A stretch of 64,000 nt of DNA from positions 62,001 to 126,000 of the forward strand of contig JBNKEI010000207.1 in assembly GCA_050288705.1 (NCBI GenBank), read 5' to 3'. The position numbers and the translations under genes are program-made. Positions 51,405 to 59,908 of the stretch are shown here, piece after piece. The notes below the pieces were generated by a model that saw only the letters and a program-made list of their open reading frames with translations, was not told the origin of the DNA and did not search any database. Positions within the stretch are counted from its first letter, which is position 1, and each line of letters starts with the position of its first letter. Source of the DNA: JBNKEI01 sp050288705 (GTDB lineage: Bacteria; Myxococcota; Myxococcia; Myxococcales; UBA5297).

Positions 51405-52409
51405 TTAGATTTCTCGGTTAACTGCAAGCCAACTATCTACTCCTAAATGTCCCCCGGCGAAAATACCTAAATGCAAGCTGGGTCTCTTATCAGGGGACAA
51501 AAAGGGAAGTAATTCATAATCTAGGGGATCGAGCGTGAATAGCTGTATCATTTTATCTGTAGTTTCGCGAAGATTGCCTGAAGGAATCAATCGTCGATGT
51601 GCAGAAGGGGAAAGCGGCTCAATATGTATCTTTATCACTCCAGAATCCACAAACGTTCGGTCACCCAAAATCGAATTAATTCCCAACTGGTTGTTTTTGG
51701 TACCCAAATGCATTCGATCTTCGTCAGTCAAGGACACCCAGCCCCCTATAAATTGCTGAATGCGTACATTGGGCTGCTCAGTTTCAAGAAAGTGGGCAAG
51801 AATATCCTCCAAAACAATTTCCAATGAAACAGCAGTGCGAGAAGAATCGAACAATAAAGGTACAAATCGAGCAATCAGGTGCTTAGGAAAATCTTGTAGC
51901 TGGGAGTGCTCCATAAAGCCGGAAATAAGATAGGCTCTTTTCGACCAACGGTCGTTTAACGAAGACGTACAGTCTTGATAGTATCGACGTTGATTGATAA
52001 TTCCGTACAATAAGCACAAAAATCTATGGTGAAAAATATCTAAGAATTCCTGAGCCCTGGTGGAATCAGGTTCATCGGAAGAAACCTCTTCTGCAAAATA
52101 GGCGGGTAAAGGGCTTACTGTTCCGCTAAGCCCTAAAAAGGTTGTGGTTAAGTTTACTGCGGGTGAACGATTGGCGGAATTAGGTTTTGAAGCGCTAATT
52201 TGTACGTTTGATATGTCGCTGGCGTTAAAACTAAGCGCTGGATCGTGGTGGATGCGCACAAATTCGCCCGATGGCAAATTTGCGTTTATAATTTTATCTG
52301 AATCAAGAGCAAAAAGTCTTTCCAATAACGAAAGTGCATGAAAGAAATCAATTCGGTGTAATCGCGGAGCGATTTCTCGGATTGGAGAATTCAAATCAAT
52401 TCTTGGCAT
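51405..52409 (-). CDS. tssG: T6SS baseplate protein TssG
   Basis: A 334-residue wedge component of the T6SS baseplate. The opening APRLHRIDFFHALSLLERLF, the FLGLSGTVSPLPAYFAEEV motif and the DILAHFLETE/RIQQFIGGWVSL segments are characteristic of the VasB/ImpH family. Its ATG overlaps the end of tssF by 19 bases, indicating coupled synthesis of two proteins that form a TssF2-TssG complex. Length is normal. Confidence 0.95.
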   Translation of the reverse strand: MPRIDLNSPIREIAPRLHRIDFFHALSLLERLFALDSDKIINANLPSGEFVRIHHDPALSFNASDISNVQISASKPNSANRSPAVNLTTTFLGLSGTVSPLPAYFAEEVSSDEPDSTRAQEFLDIFHHRFLCLLYGIINQRRYYQDCTSSLNDRWSKRAYLISGFMEHSQLQDFPKHLIARFVPLLFDSSRTAVSLEIVLEDILAHFLETEQPNVRIQQFIGGWVSLTDEDRMHLGTKNNQLGINSILGDRTFVDSGVIKIHIEPLSPSAHRRLIPSGNLRETTDKMIQLFTLDPLDYELLPFLSPDKRPSLHLGIFAGGHLGVDSWLAVNREI

Positions 52410-54157
52410 CCGTTCCTCATCGGCCAGGAATATTCAGTCCGTGACGGCTGTAATCGAACTTTTGTTTCGTTAAATGAATTTATGGCGACCCTGTAAGCAA
52501 AAAACTCATTAAGAATTGAACCGAACAGAAATGCTTCTCCTTTGCAAGCAAAGCAGGCTTCCTCTAGTTCGAGATTGATGCGAATTCCTCTAATATTACA
52601 CCTATCCAAATTTCGTCGGATAACAACTGGCTCCATGAATTGAATGGATTGTATTCGATTGCGATTTCCTTGAAAAATATGTGAATCTCTTGCTGGATTT
52701 GCTGACTGAAAATTATATAAATTGAGTAGTGTTTGGAAGGCAGTTGCTTCCCGAAAAGCTTCCTTTTTTAAAGACATGAGCACTGCTAATCTCCAATGAA
52801 TGCTTTTGCTGTTAGGAGGAAGTATTGCTGGTGTAGCACCAAGAATATTTTGAAAAGAAATGGTTTGATCATTTTTCCATCGGTCTTCTCGGATGTCCCC
52901 AGCGCGTACCAAACTAGCAAAAGAACGATTAGTGCAGGTAATGCGGGCAGAAATAGACTGTTCTTCCAAAGAAGGAATGACATTGCGAGGAGTATAAATT
53001 GAAATAAAAGAATCTAGACCGGTTGCATCGGTAGAAATGTCCTGGCGGATTCGATAGAAGTGGTTCCGTTTTTCTGCAGAATGCGCATAGTCGAAATCAA
53101 AAAAAGGAGCATATTCATGCTGTTGCTCCTGATTATTGCTGGTAATGCCGATGACACTATCGACACTGTATACGTCTGCTTGCTGCAACAGAAATTCCGA
53201 AGAGCAGAGTAAACTTTCCTGTCCAGGAAGCTCAAAGCTAATTGGCACTGACTGCGAGGTAAACAAGTTAATAGCTGGTGTACAAAACAGCTTAAAATTA
53301 TTTTGACTTAAATGACCAGGCAACTCCGGTGGTTTGTCGAAGTAAAAAGAAAATTCGTATTGACCGCCAGGAATCGTTGGTATTTTTTCTAATCCTTGCA
53401 AGTCAATAAACAAAAATTTTTGCGGCAAAGCGAAATATTCTTGTAGGTATCGAAAACAGTCAGGCGCCATTCTTGGCCAAGGCAATAGAGCGTGTTCAGG
53501 TCGAAGCCCGACTGGAACAATATTATCACTGGAAAAATTAATTGTTTGTTGTTTTGACTCTCTATTCACATAACGAACTTGAAAATATTGACAATGACGC
53601 TGGAACCATAGCCAAAGAGTTGTGGCGACAGTAAACTCGCCATGCAAATAAAGACGGATACCTTTTGAGGAAAATACGGTGCGGGCGCTTTTTCCGATCC
53701 TATAAGAAAGGCGAAGCTGGGGTGACGAAGAGTAGGGATCGTCCAAAACTGCATCTTCCAGCTTCAACGGCAAGATATTCACTGGAAAAGAGGTGCTAAA
53801 AATGCAGGAAGTGCCGCCCACTGGCACAGAAACTACTTCTCTTCCTGCCTCCACTAAAACTGGTTGAGAAATTTTCTCAATGTCGGGCGAATACTGAAGA
53901 ATCGTGCAAGAAGGAATCGGCCGACAATAATGAGGAAGCATCCAATTGCATAATTCTTGAGCAAGATAAGGAATTTCCTGGTCGACTCGTTCACGAATTC
54001 TCGCACAAAGAAAAGCAAACCCCTCTAGAAGTCGATGAACGTCAGGATCTACTCCTTCGAAGCCAAGCATTCCGGCGGTACTGGGGTGCGCGTCGGCAAA
54101 CAAACTTCCTGAGCCATGTAAGAAATCCAACTCACTTTGGTAATGTCTGCTGAACAT
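52391..54157 (-). CDS. tssF: T6SS baseplate protein TssF
   Basis: A 588-residue VasA/ImpG-family protein. Typical segments are the N-terminal YQSELDFLHGSGSLFADAHP, LEGFAFLCARIRERVDQEIP, YLAQELCNWMLPHYCRPIPS and the C-terminal GSILNEFFAYRVAINSFNET. It forms the baseplate wedge with TssG and TssE. It lies 35 bases after tssE and overlaps tssG. Confidence 0.95.
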   Translation of the reverse strand: MFSRHYQSELDFLHGSGSLFADAHPSTAGMLGFEGVDPDVHRLLEGFAFLCARIRERVDQEIPYLAQELCNWMLPHYCRPIPSCTILQYSPDIEKISQPVLVEAGREVVSVPVGGTSCIFSTSFPVNILPLKLEDAVLDDPYSSSPQLRLSYRIGKSARTVFSSKGIRLYLHGEFTVATTLWLWFQRHCQYFQVRYVNRESKQQTINFSSDNIVPVGLRPEHALLPWPRMAPDCFRYLQEYFALPQKFLFIDLQGLEKIPTIPGGQYEFSFYFDKPPELPGHLSQNNFKLFCTPAINLFTSQSVPISFELPGQESLLCSSEFLLQQADVYSVDSVIGITSNNQEQQHEYAPFFDFDYAHSAEKRNHFYRIRQDISTDATGLDSFISIYTPRNVIPSLEEQSISARITCTNRSFASLVRAGDIREDRWKNDQTISFQNILGATPAILPPNSKSIHWRLAVLMSLKKEAFREATAFQTLLNLYNFQSANPARDSHIFQGNRNRIQSIQFMEPVVIRRNLDRCNIRGIRINLELEEACFACKGEAFLFGSILNEFFAYRVAINSFNETKVRLQPSRTEYSWPMRNGCQELI

Positions 54158-54192
54158 AATGTCTGTACCTAATTCTTAATGACCAAAGTGCT

Positions 54193-54591
54193 TTAACGAA
54201 TTGTCACTCGTCCCCCGGGAGACATGGTAGACCGGAAATGGAATTTCTGGCGAGCGCTGGGGTCAATTGCCTGCGCAGTTATTTCCAAATGAATTTCCAG
54301 TTTTCCTTCGGCTAAAGGCAATGAACGCACGGAAACATTTGTCAGCCTTGGTTCGTACTTTTCAATAGTTTCCTTGACTGATTTTTCTAAACGCTCCAGC
54401 ACAAGAGGAAAAGCATGTGCTAGGTCGCAAAAATCCTCTACGCCATAGTCAGGAGCGGTTACTGATTCTCCGCGCCGCGTGTTGAGTAGCACTTGCAAAT
54501 GCTCAAGGAGTGCCGAACGTATATCTATGGTACGACACTCTTGAGATTGACTGCTGCTACCAATGCGGAAAAGCAATCCGCGTGCTCGCAA
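54193..54591 (-). CDS. tssE: T6SS gp25-like baseplate protein TssE
   Basis: A 132-residue gp25-like protein that joins the sheath to the baseplate. It has the conserved pattern IRSALLEHLQVLLNTRRGES, TAPDYGVEDFCDLAH and a phage gp25 EPRL motif (YEPRLTNVSVRSL). It begins at TTG (54591) with GAGG five bases upstream. A long stem-loop separates it from hcp. Confidence 0.93.
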   Translation of the reverse strand: MRARGLLFRIGSSSQSQECRTIDIRSALLEHLQVLLNTRRGESVTAPDYGVEDFCDLAHAFPLVLERLEKSVKETIEKYEPRLTNVSVRSLPLAEGKLEIHLEITAQAIDPSARQKFHFRSTMSPGGRVTIR

Positions 54592-54611
54592 TTCGTCCTC
54601 GATTGTTCGAT

Positions 54612-54657
54612 CAAGTCACCCTTTGTCTCCAAACCTGGTCACAAATAGGGTAACTTG
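54612..54657 (-). promoter_or_regulatory. Stem-loop between hcp and tssE
   Basis: CAAGTCACCCTTTGT (54612-54626) is nearly the reverse complement of ACAAATAGGGTAACTTG (54641-54657); the stem has about 15 pairs with one G-U pair in RNA and a two-base bulge, around a 14-base loop. It occupies most of the 82-base hcp-tssE gap. There is no following T-tract, so it is more likely a 3'-end stabiliser of hcp mRNA or an attenuating structure than a full terminator. Confidence 0.6.
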
Positions 54658-54673
54658 GCTACGGAAAATAAGG

Positions 54674-55171
54674 TTAGCTACCTCTGCCTTCAGCCCAGGT
54701 GTCAGTATGGGTGGCTCCGGTTTTGGTATAAGTCCACATGATATCGTGGAAAATAAACTCAATCTCTTCTAAAGGTGGCTCGTAGGATCTGGCAGGTGTT
54801 AAGGTGTCGTCAATCACCTGTTTCATACTGGAAATATAAGCGCCCTTGATTTCTACTGTATAAAACTGTTCGGTGGTTCCATCTCCGGTAGGATTAGGAC
54901 GGAAGAATTTAAACACTCCTTCCAAGACAGTGTTTTTAGTCAATGCTTGCCATAACAAAGGAGAAGAACAATCAATTCGCTTACGAATTTTTATTGGACG
55001 ATACTGCCGACGGCCAGAAGCGTTTCCTGTTGAAGGCTCGAAAGGAGTTACGCCTGCTTGTTCATAATGAATACACTCAATCGAACCTTCTCGTCCCATG
55101 CTTAGCTGAGTTGCTTCGCCTTTAATATCCTGCCCGTTAGCCTTAAGAAAAAGATGTATATGTTCAGCCAT
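54674..55171 (-). CDS. hcp: T6SS tube protein Hcp (TssD)
   Basis: A 165-residue Hcp whose hexameric rings form the inner tube and carry effectors. It has the family pattern: HIHLFLKANGQDIKGEATQ, a TSR-type basic segment (RRQYRPIKIRKRIDCSSPLL), and YTVEIKGAYISSMKQVIDD with EEIEFIFHDIMWTYT near the end. AGGAGAG precedes the ATG. Single copy in this window, between tssC and tssE, with stem-loops on both sides. Confidence 0.95.
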   Translation of the reverse strand: MAEHIHLFLKANGQDIKGEATQLSMGREGSIECIHYEQAGVTPFEPSTGNASGRRQYRPIKIRKRIDCSSPLLWQALTKNTVLEGVFKFFRPNPTGDGTTEQFYTVEIKGAYISSMKQVIDDTLTPARSYEPPLEEIEFIFHDIMWTYTKTGATHTDTWAEGRGS

Positions 55172-55237
55172 GAGTTTTCTCTCCTGATGAAAATCAACTA
55201 CAATTGTATGGGCACCGATAAAAACGCTTATGCAATA

Positions 55238-55252
55238 CTATGCTTAGCATAG
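55238..55252 (-). promoter_or_regulatory. Small stem-loop between tssC and hcp
   Basis: CTATGC (55238-55243) and GCATAG (55247-55252) form a perfect six-pair hairpin with a three-base loop, directly after the tssC stop and about 65 bases before hcp. It could mark an mRNA processing or stability site. Confidence 0.35.
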
Positions 55253-55256
55253 AATA

Positions 55257-56747
55257 CTATTCTTTGTCTAGCTTACCAACTAATGAAAGCGTAAAAGATG
55301 CCCCCATATATTTAAAATGAGGACGGACTTTAAGATTGCAGCGATACCATCCTGGTTGTCCCTCTACATCTTCTACTGATACTTGCGCTTGGCGCAAAGG
55401 TCGAATTGAACGAACTCCGGGAGCAGGATTTTCCATATCAGCGACATACTGGCGAATCCAATTATTGAGTTCTCGTTCCAAATCAGCACGTTCTTTCCAA
55501 GTGCCAATTTGCTCTCGCTGCAATACCTTAATGTAGTGCGCTAGGCGGGTCATTATGAAAACATAAGGGAGCTGGGTACCCAATCGATAATTGGTTTCCG
55601 CTTGTTTGCCTTCGGGGGAATTACCAAAAAACTTGGGTTTCTGGGCAGAGTTAGCCGAAAAGAAACACGCATTATCTGATTCTTTTCGGTAAGTTAAAGC
55701 AATGAAGCCTTCTTCAGATAGTTCGTATTCTCTACGTTCAGTGAGAAGAATTTCGGTAGGAATCTTGGTTTGAATTTCTCCCATAGCTTCGTATTGATGC
55801 AAGGGTAAGTTTTCTACCGCTCCTCCTGCTTGCGGGCCAATGATATTGGGACACCAGCGATATTTAGCGAATGAATCGGCGATTCGAGTAGCAAAGGCAT
55901 TGGACGCATGCCCCCACAAATATCGTTTATGATGACCAACTACGTCTTCCGCAAAATTAAACGATTTTACCGGAGCGGTGTTTTGTCCGTAGGGAAGCCG
56001 TAATAAAAATCGAGGCATGCATAATCCAACATTGCGCGAATCCTCTGATTCCCTAAACGAATGCCATTTGGCGTATTGAGGGCCCTCAAATAGCGATTTG
56101 AGATCCTTGAGATTGGGAAGTCTTTCGAAAGATTGCTCTCCGAAAAAATCAGGAGAAGCGTTTGCTATAAAAGGAGCATGCGCCATGGCTGAAACTGCTG
56201 CGCACTTGGACAAAAGCTCAACATCTTGCGGGCCCGGTCCAAAGTCGAAGTTGGCGCAAATCATGCCGTAGGGCTTTCCACCAAAAACGCCATATTCGTT
56301 GGAATAAACAATCTTGTAAAGACCAGACTTGGGAATTTCCGGGGAATCTTCGAAATCGGTAATCAGGTCGTCTTTTGAGACGTTTAAGATTTCTACTTTG
56401 ATATTTTCGCGGAAATCTACCCGATCAGTGACAAACTTAAGCGAGCGCCATGCACTTTCTAATTGTTGAAAAGGTTCTGCATGAAGAATTTCATTAAGCT
56501 GCGCACTTAGCTTACGATCAATTTCTGCGATCATTGCTTCGACTGCGGATTTATCTACTCGCTCTTGAGCGCGGTCCGATTTAAGAATTTCTGATATAAA
56601 AGCGCTTACTCCACTGCGAGCAATATTGTAGGCCTCCTCGGTAGGCCGCAGCTTGCTTTCTGCTAAAATTTGTTCAAGTAGTGACCCTCCATCCTCGCTT
56701 TGTTCGGGGGTGGCTGGCGACTGTTCGGTTTGTAGTTCGGTGCTCAT
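55257..56747 (-). CDS. tssC: T6SS sheath large subunit TssC (VipB)
   Basis: A 496-residue contractile sheath protein. Diagnostic segments: LNEILHAEPFQQLESAWRSL, NEYGVFGGKPYGMICANFDF, CMPRFLLRLPYGQNTAPVKS and the C-terminal NLKVRPHFKYMGASFTLSLV. All are standard for the family and length is normal. AAGGAG lies before the ATG. It follows tssB by 36 bases. Confidence 0.97.
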   Translation of the reverse strand: MSTELQTEQSPATPEQSEDGGSLLEQILAESKLRPTEEAYNIARSGVSAFISEILKSDRAQERVDKSAVEAMIAEIDRKLSAQLNEILHAEPFQQLESAWRSLKFVTDRVDFRENIKVEILNVSKDDLITDFEDSPEIPKSGLYKIVYSNEYGVFGGKPYGMICANFDFGPGPQDVELLSKCAAVSAMAHAPFIANASPDFFGEQSFERLPNLKDLKSLFEGPQYAKWHSFRESEDSRNVGLCMPRFLLRLPYGQNTAPVKSFNFAEDVVGHHKRYLWGHASNAFATRIADSFAKYRWCPNIIGPQAGGAVENLPLHQYEAMGEIQTKIPTEILLTERREYELSEEGFIALTYRKESDNACFFSANSAQKPKFFGNSPEGKQAETNYRLGTQLPYVFIMTRLAHYIKVLQREQIGTWKERADLERELNNWIRQYVADMENPAPGVRSIRPLRQAQVSVEDVEGQPGWYRCNLKVRPHFKYMGASFTLSLVGKLDKE

Positions 56748-56783
56748 GCATTCTCCTTGAAGCCTTTAAAGCATGGGAGCCAG

Positions 56784-57272
56784 TTAATCGTCTTGTACCT
56801 TTAATTCCTTAAGTAGCTTATCGCGACTTTCTGGATCGCTTATAAGCGCTTGGATTTTTTTTCGAAAAGCAGAGGAATTCCCCATTGGGCCTTTTAATGC
56901 GGTCAACGCTTTGCGTAACTCCAGTAGCTTGCGCATTTCCGGAACATGATTAACCACACCTTCTGGACCAAAATCAGCAATACTGGAAAATTTTAGGTTT
57001 ACTGCAATTTCGCTGTCAGGTTCCTCAGAAAGCCGATTAGGTACGGAGAAGCTGGCATTAATCTTTTGGTTGGCCATTACTTCGTTAAAATTGTCTTTGT
57101 CTATACTGATGGGTTTACGATCTTCCAATGCGGTTGCTTCGGTTCTTCCGGTGTAGTCACCTACCATCAAAATTTTTAGAGGTAATTCTACCTCCTCCTG
57201 GGCATTACCAGTTGATGGCTTGTAGACAATATTCACCCGTTCTTTTGGTGCAACTGAGCCTTCTTTGCTCAT
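56784..57272 (-). CDS. tssB: T6SS sheath small subunit TssB (VipA)
   Basis: A 162-residue sheath protein. It has RVNIVYKPSTGNAQEEVELP, LKILMVGDYTGRTEATALED and RKPISIDKDNFNEVM, then a helical C-terminus containing the ClpV-recognition type helix. Complete and adjacent to tssC, its obligate partner; it lies 35 bases after tssA. Confidence 0.97.
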   Translation of the reverse strand: MSKEGSVAPKERVNIVYKPSTGNAQEEVELPLKILMVGDYTGRTEATALEDRKPISIDKDNFNEVMANQKINASFSVPNRLSEEPDSEIAVNLKFSSIADFGPEGVVNHVPEMRKLLELRKALTALKGPMGNSSAFRKKIQALISDPESRDKLLKELKVQDD

Positions 57273-57307
57273 TTTTTTCTCCTATACTCTATTGGGCACA
57301 AAACAAA

Positions 57308-58963
57308 CTACCTTGCTAGCTTCATTGCTGCAACCGGATCGAGCCGCGCTAGCCGCGTACAGCGATGATTTTGTTCTTCGGGAGTAGCTTTGAAGTTGCC
57401 AATTAGAATTCCCGAAAGACATTCTATCACTAATGGTGGGTCCCATTCATCTAGGTTATGGTCTAAACTTTCTTTTTCTAAACTCTCATAAAGAGCTTTG
57501 GCCAAGATTGCTTGGCCTGTTTGATAGCAGATTTTGGCCAGAGAAAGGCGCAGCCGAAAACGACCTGAACCCGAGGAACAGGCGGCTATCTTTTCTTGCA
57601 AAAAATTTATGGCTGCGGAAATGTTTTTCTCATCCAACATTTTTTGCGCCTCAGCCAATACGTTGTTCTCTTCCGCAGAAATCGTTACCGGAACAGGCGG
57701 GCTGGATTTGCTAGCAATAACGGTATTCTCGATCCACGCTAAAGTAGAACTATCGGCGTAAGGCATGCCGTCGCTAAACTCAAGCTCAGTTAGATTGGGC
57801 ATTCTCTGCAACAGAGACCGCACCTCCATAACCACCATGTCTTTGGCTTGGCGATACCCATCGCCCAAAGCCAGCAATGCTTGAAACGAATAGTGCTGAA
57901 GGCCCAGCCAAAACCGGCAGCCAGTCAGAGCGGATTCTGCCTCTTCCAAGAGTTGCGGCCACCGAGAATTTGCCGCCATTAATTCTAAATTGGAACGTAA
58001 TGTTTCGGAGGGTGGAGGGACTAGGGTCTTATTACCTGAACTAGTGGAAGGAGGTTGAAGTATGTGCAACCAAAGCCCAACCCGGAGAATACGGAAAGAC
58101 AAAGGGTCGGCAGGACTGACTTTGCGTATATTGTGGGCGACCTCAATCACTGAACTTCCCACGTCACGCAAATAGTCGGTAGGGTCGCCAGATAATGGAG
58201 GGGAAGGTAATGGAGAAGATGATAAAACTGGAGTATGTGAAGAAATCAGGGCTGAAGTTGCAATTGGGGTGGTAGCAGTGTTTTCCGCAGAAGTGACGGC
58301 GTTTTCTTTTGCCGAGGGTTCAGCGGGGACGATCGGCAAGGTGGTGCTTGACGAGTCGCTTTTTATAGTTGGAGACTCGGCGGGCTTTTCATTGGATGGG
58401 GGAAGAGAATGGTATATTCGCTCGATGGCTTCCAGTAACGGACGCCAGGGAGGGGATTTATCCTCCAGTTTATGGCGGGCAACTTCCGACAGATGTTTAA
58501 CCGCAACTTCTAAGGCTTCTATCTCCTCTTGCTTGGTAGAGGTGGGGGAATCAGCATAGGCGGTTAATGCATTGGTCGAACGCTCACTAAACCAGGCCAC
58601 TGCATTTGATCTTGCTTTAATTCTTCTTAGCTCGGGAAACAACGAATCCCAGTAAGCGTCCATTATTTGAGCTACGACCATAGCGCCACAGGTAAGCCCC
58701 TTAAGTCCCTGAGTTTGGTACATTGCGAAACCTAAGTAGGAAGCAATGAAAAGATCTTTGGACACATTTTTTAACAGCTCTGTTCCCTGAGTTACTACAT
58801 TTAACCATTGGACCGCGCCACCAGAAGGAGAATCCAGTTTGGCAGCTTCGGCAAAAATGAATTGGTAGCGAGTGTCTTGTCTGGCAGAAGTTCCCGCCGG
58901 TGATTGCGCAGAAATCGGGGCTATCCACTCGGCCACCTGGGGAATTAAATCTTCATGGGTCAT
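57308..58963 (-). CDS. tssA: T6SS cap/priming protein TssA
   Basis: A 551-residue protein with the ImpA N-terminal domain (about 15-140: PISAQSPAGTSARQDTRYQF, AKLDSPSGGAVQWLNVVTQG, VAQIMDAYWDSLFPELRRIK), a central Ser/Pro/Thr-rich linker (about 190-260), and a long helical C-terminal domain with TPR-like helices. It organises baseplate docking and tube-sheath polymerisation. Its length fits the long TssA class. The ATG overlaps the tagF stop by four bases (ATGA). Confidence 0.9.
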   Translation of the reverse strand: MTHEDLIPQVAEWIAPISAQSPAGTSARQDTRYQFIFAEAAKLDSPSGGAVQWLNVVTQGTELLKNVSKDLFIASYLGFAMYQTQGLKGLTCGAMVVAQIMDAYWDSLFPELRRIKARSNAVAWFSERSTNALTAYADSPTSTKQEEIEALEVAVKHLSEVARHKLEDKSPPWRPLLEAIERIYHSLPPSNEKPAESPTIKSDSSSTTLPIVPAEPSAKENAVTSAENTATTPIATSALISSHTPVLSSSPLPSPPLSGDPTDYLRDVGSSVIEVAHNIRKVSPADPLSFRILRVGLWLHILQPPSTSSGNKTLVPPPSETLRSNLELMAANSRWPQLLEEAESALTGCRFWLGLQHYSFQALLALGDGYRQAKDMVVMEVRSLLQRMPNLTELEFSDGMPYADSSTLAWIENTVIASKSSPPVPVTISAEENNVLAEAQKMLDEKNISAAINFLQEKIAACSSGSGRFRLRLSLAKICYQTGQAILAKALYESLEKESLDHNLDEWDPPLVIECLSGILIGNFKATPEEQNHRCTRLARLDPVAAMKLAR

Positions 58964-59901
58964 GGTCGATTGCCTTTCGAACGCAAAAGATTGTGCGAAA
59001 ACTTTAAAACGCTTTCCAGAGATGCATTTTCCGTTTTAAGAGCAAAACGTAATTCCGGTGACAAGGCTTCTCTAGCTTGTTCTATTGCCTGAGGACGAAA
59101 GGTCCAGGTGGGCCAAACACGGGTAAGCGCTCGGTCAGGATCGGCTAGAGCAATCAGCTCCTGACTGCCTGCTTCGCCAAGCGTGATTACTAAATGATGA
59201 TGATTCCAAAACATAGCTGCTACGCTTGCTTCGTTGAAAAAAAAACGCGAAGCTAGCAGGGTCCAGCGAGTGCGATCTGCTTTATTGGTAGCCGGAAACA
59301 ATAAACTCAAAGACTGACTAGATTCTTTTCTCCATAGACGAGCATCTTGAGCTAAAGCGAGAGCGTGAAATATATAAAAATGCTGATCAGGAATTAATTG
59401 GTCATACAAACTCCTCAGCCAAGGAAGCAATCGTTCTTGGTGAATGATGGAATAGAATTCTTCCCGGCTCGAATAGGCGCTAGATGCTGAAGAAGCAGCA
59501 GAGTTTTGCGCATGGGCAATAATTGTTTTCGCATCTGTAGAGCCTTCGTTAAGACACAAAACCTCACTGGTTATTTCCAGCAAGAAATCCATAGCACAAA
59601 TGTTTTCGGCTAATGAACTTGGAGATGGACGAGCAAATTCACCGAATAAAGCAAAAGGAAAAGAGCGTCCTACCTGATCTCGGCTGGGAACAGCGGTGCC
59701 AAGTAAAATTGTTGGCGATCCGCTAGGTAAAAACATAAATTGAAAAGCAATGGGTCGGCCCCCTATTCTTGACTGAGTTTCTACCGCGCGAAGTAGCCAA
59801 GACTGCAAAGATTGTGCAGCTACACTTGCTGCATTAAGTCGGACATAATCCGGTTCCAAAGACACCTTTCCAAAACATCCAAAACCAAATGGTAAGCTCA
59901 T
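58960..59901 (-). CDS. tagF: T6SS accessory protein TagF
   Basis: The ATG at 59901, with GGGGAG ten bases upstream, gives 313 residues; a TTG at 59940 would add 13 residues overlapping tssM. The N-terminus (FGFGCFGKVSLEPDYVRLNA) matches the TagF/ImpM opening FGKxPxxGDFVR in altered form, and GRSFPFALFGEF matches the RxYPL segment. In Pseudomonas TagF represses T6SS assembly post-translationally by acting on Fha; an Fha protein is encoded at the end of this operon. It starts eight bases after tssM ends and overlaps tssA. Confidence 0.88.
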   Translation of the reverse strand: MSLPFGFGCFGKVSLEPDYVRLNAASVAAQSLQSWLLRAVETQSRIGGRPIAFQFMFLPSGSPTILLGTAVPSRDQVGRSFPFALFGEFARPSPSSLAENICAMDFLLEITSEVLCLNEGSTDAKTIIAHAQNSAASSASSAYSSREEFYSIIHQERLLPWLRSLYDQLIPDQHFYIFHALALAQDARLWRKESSQSLSLLFPATNKADRTRWTLLASRFFFNEASVAAMFWNHHHLVITLGEAGSQELIALADPDRALTRVWPTWTFRPQAIEQAREALSPELRFALKTENASLESVLKFSHNLLRSKGNRP

Positions 59902-59908
59902 GACCAAA

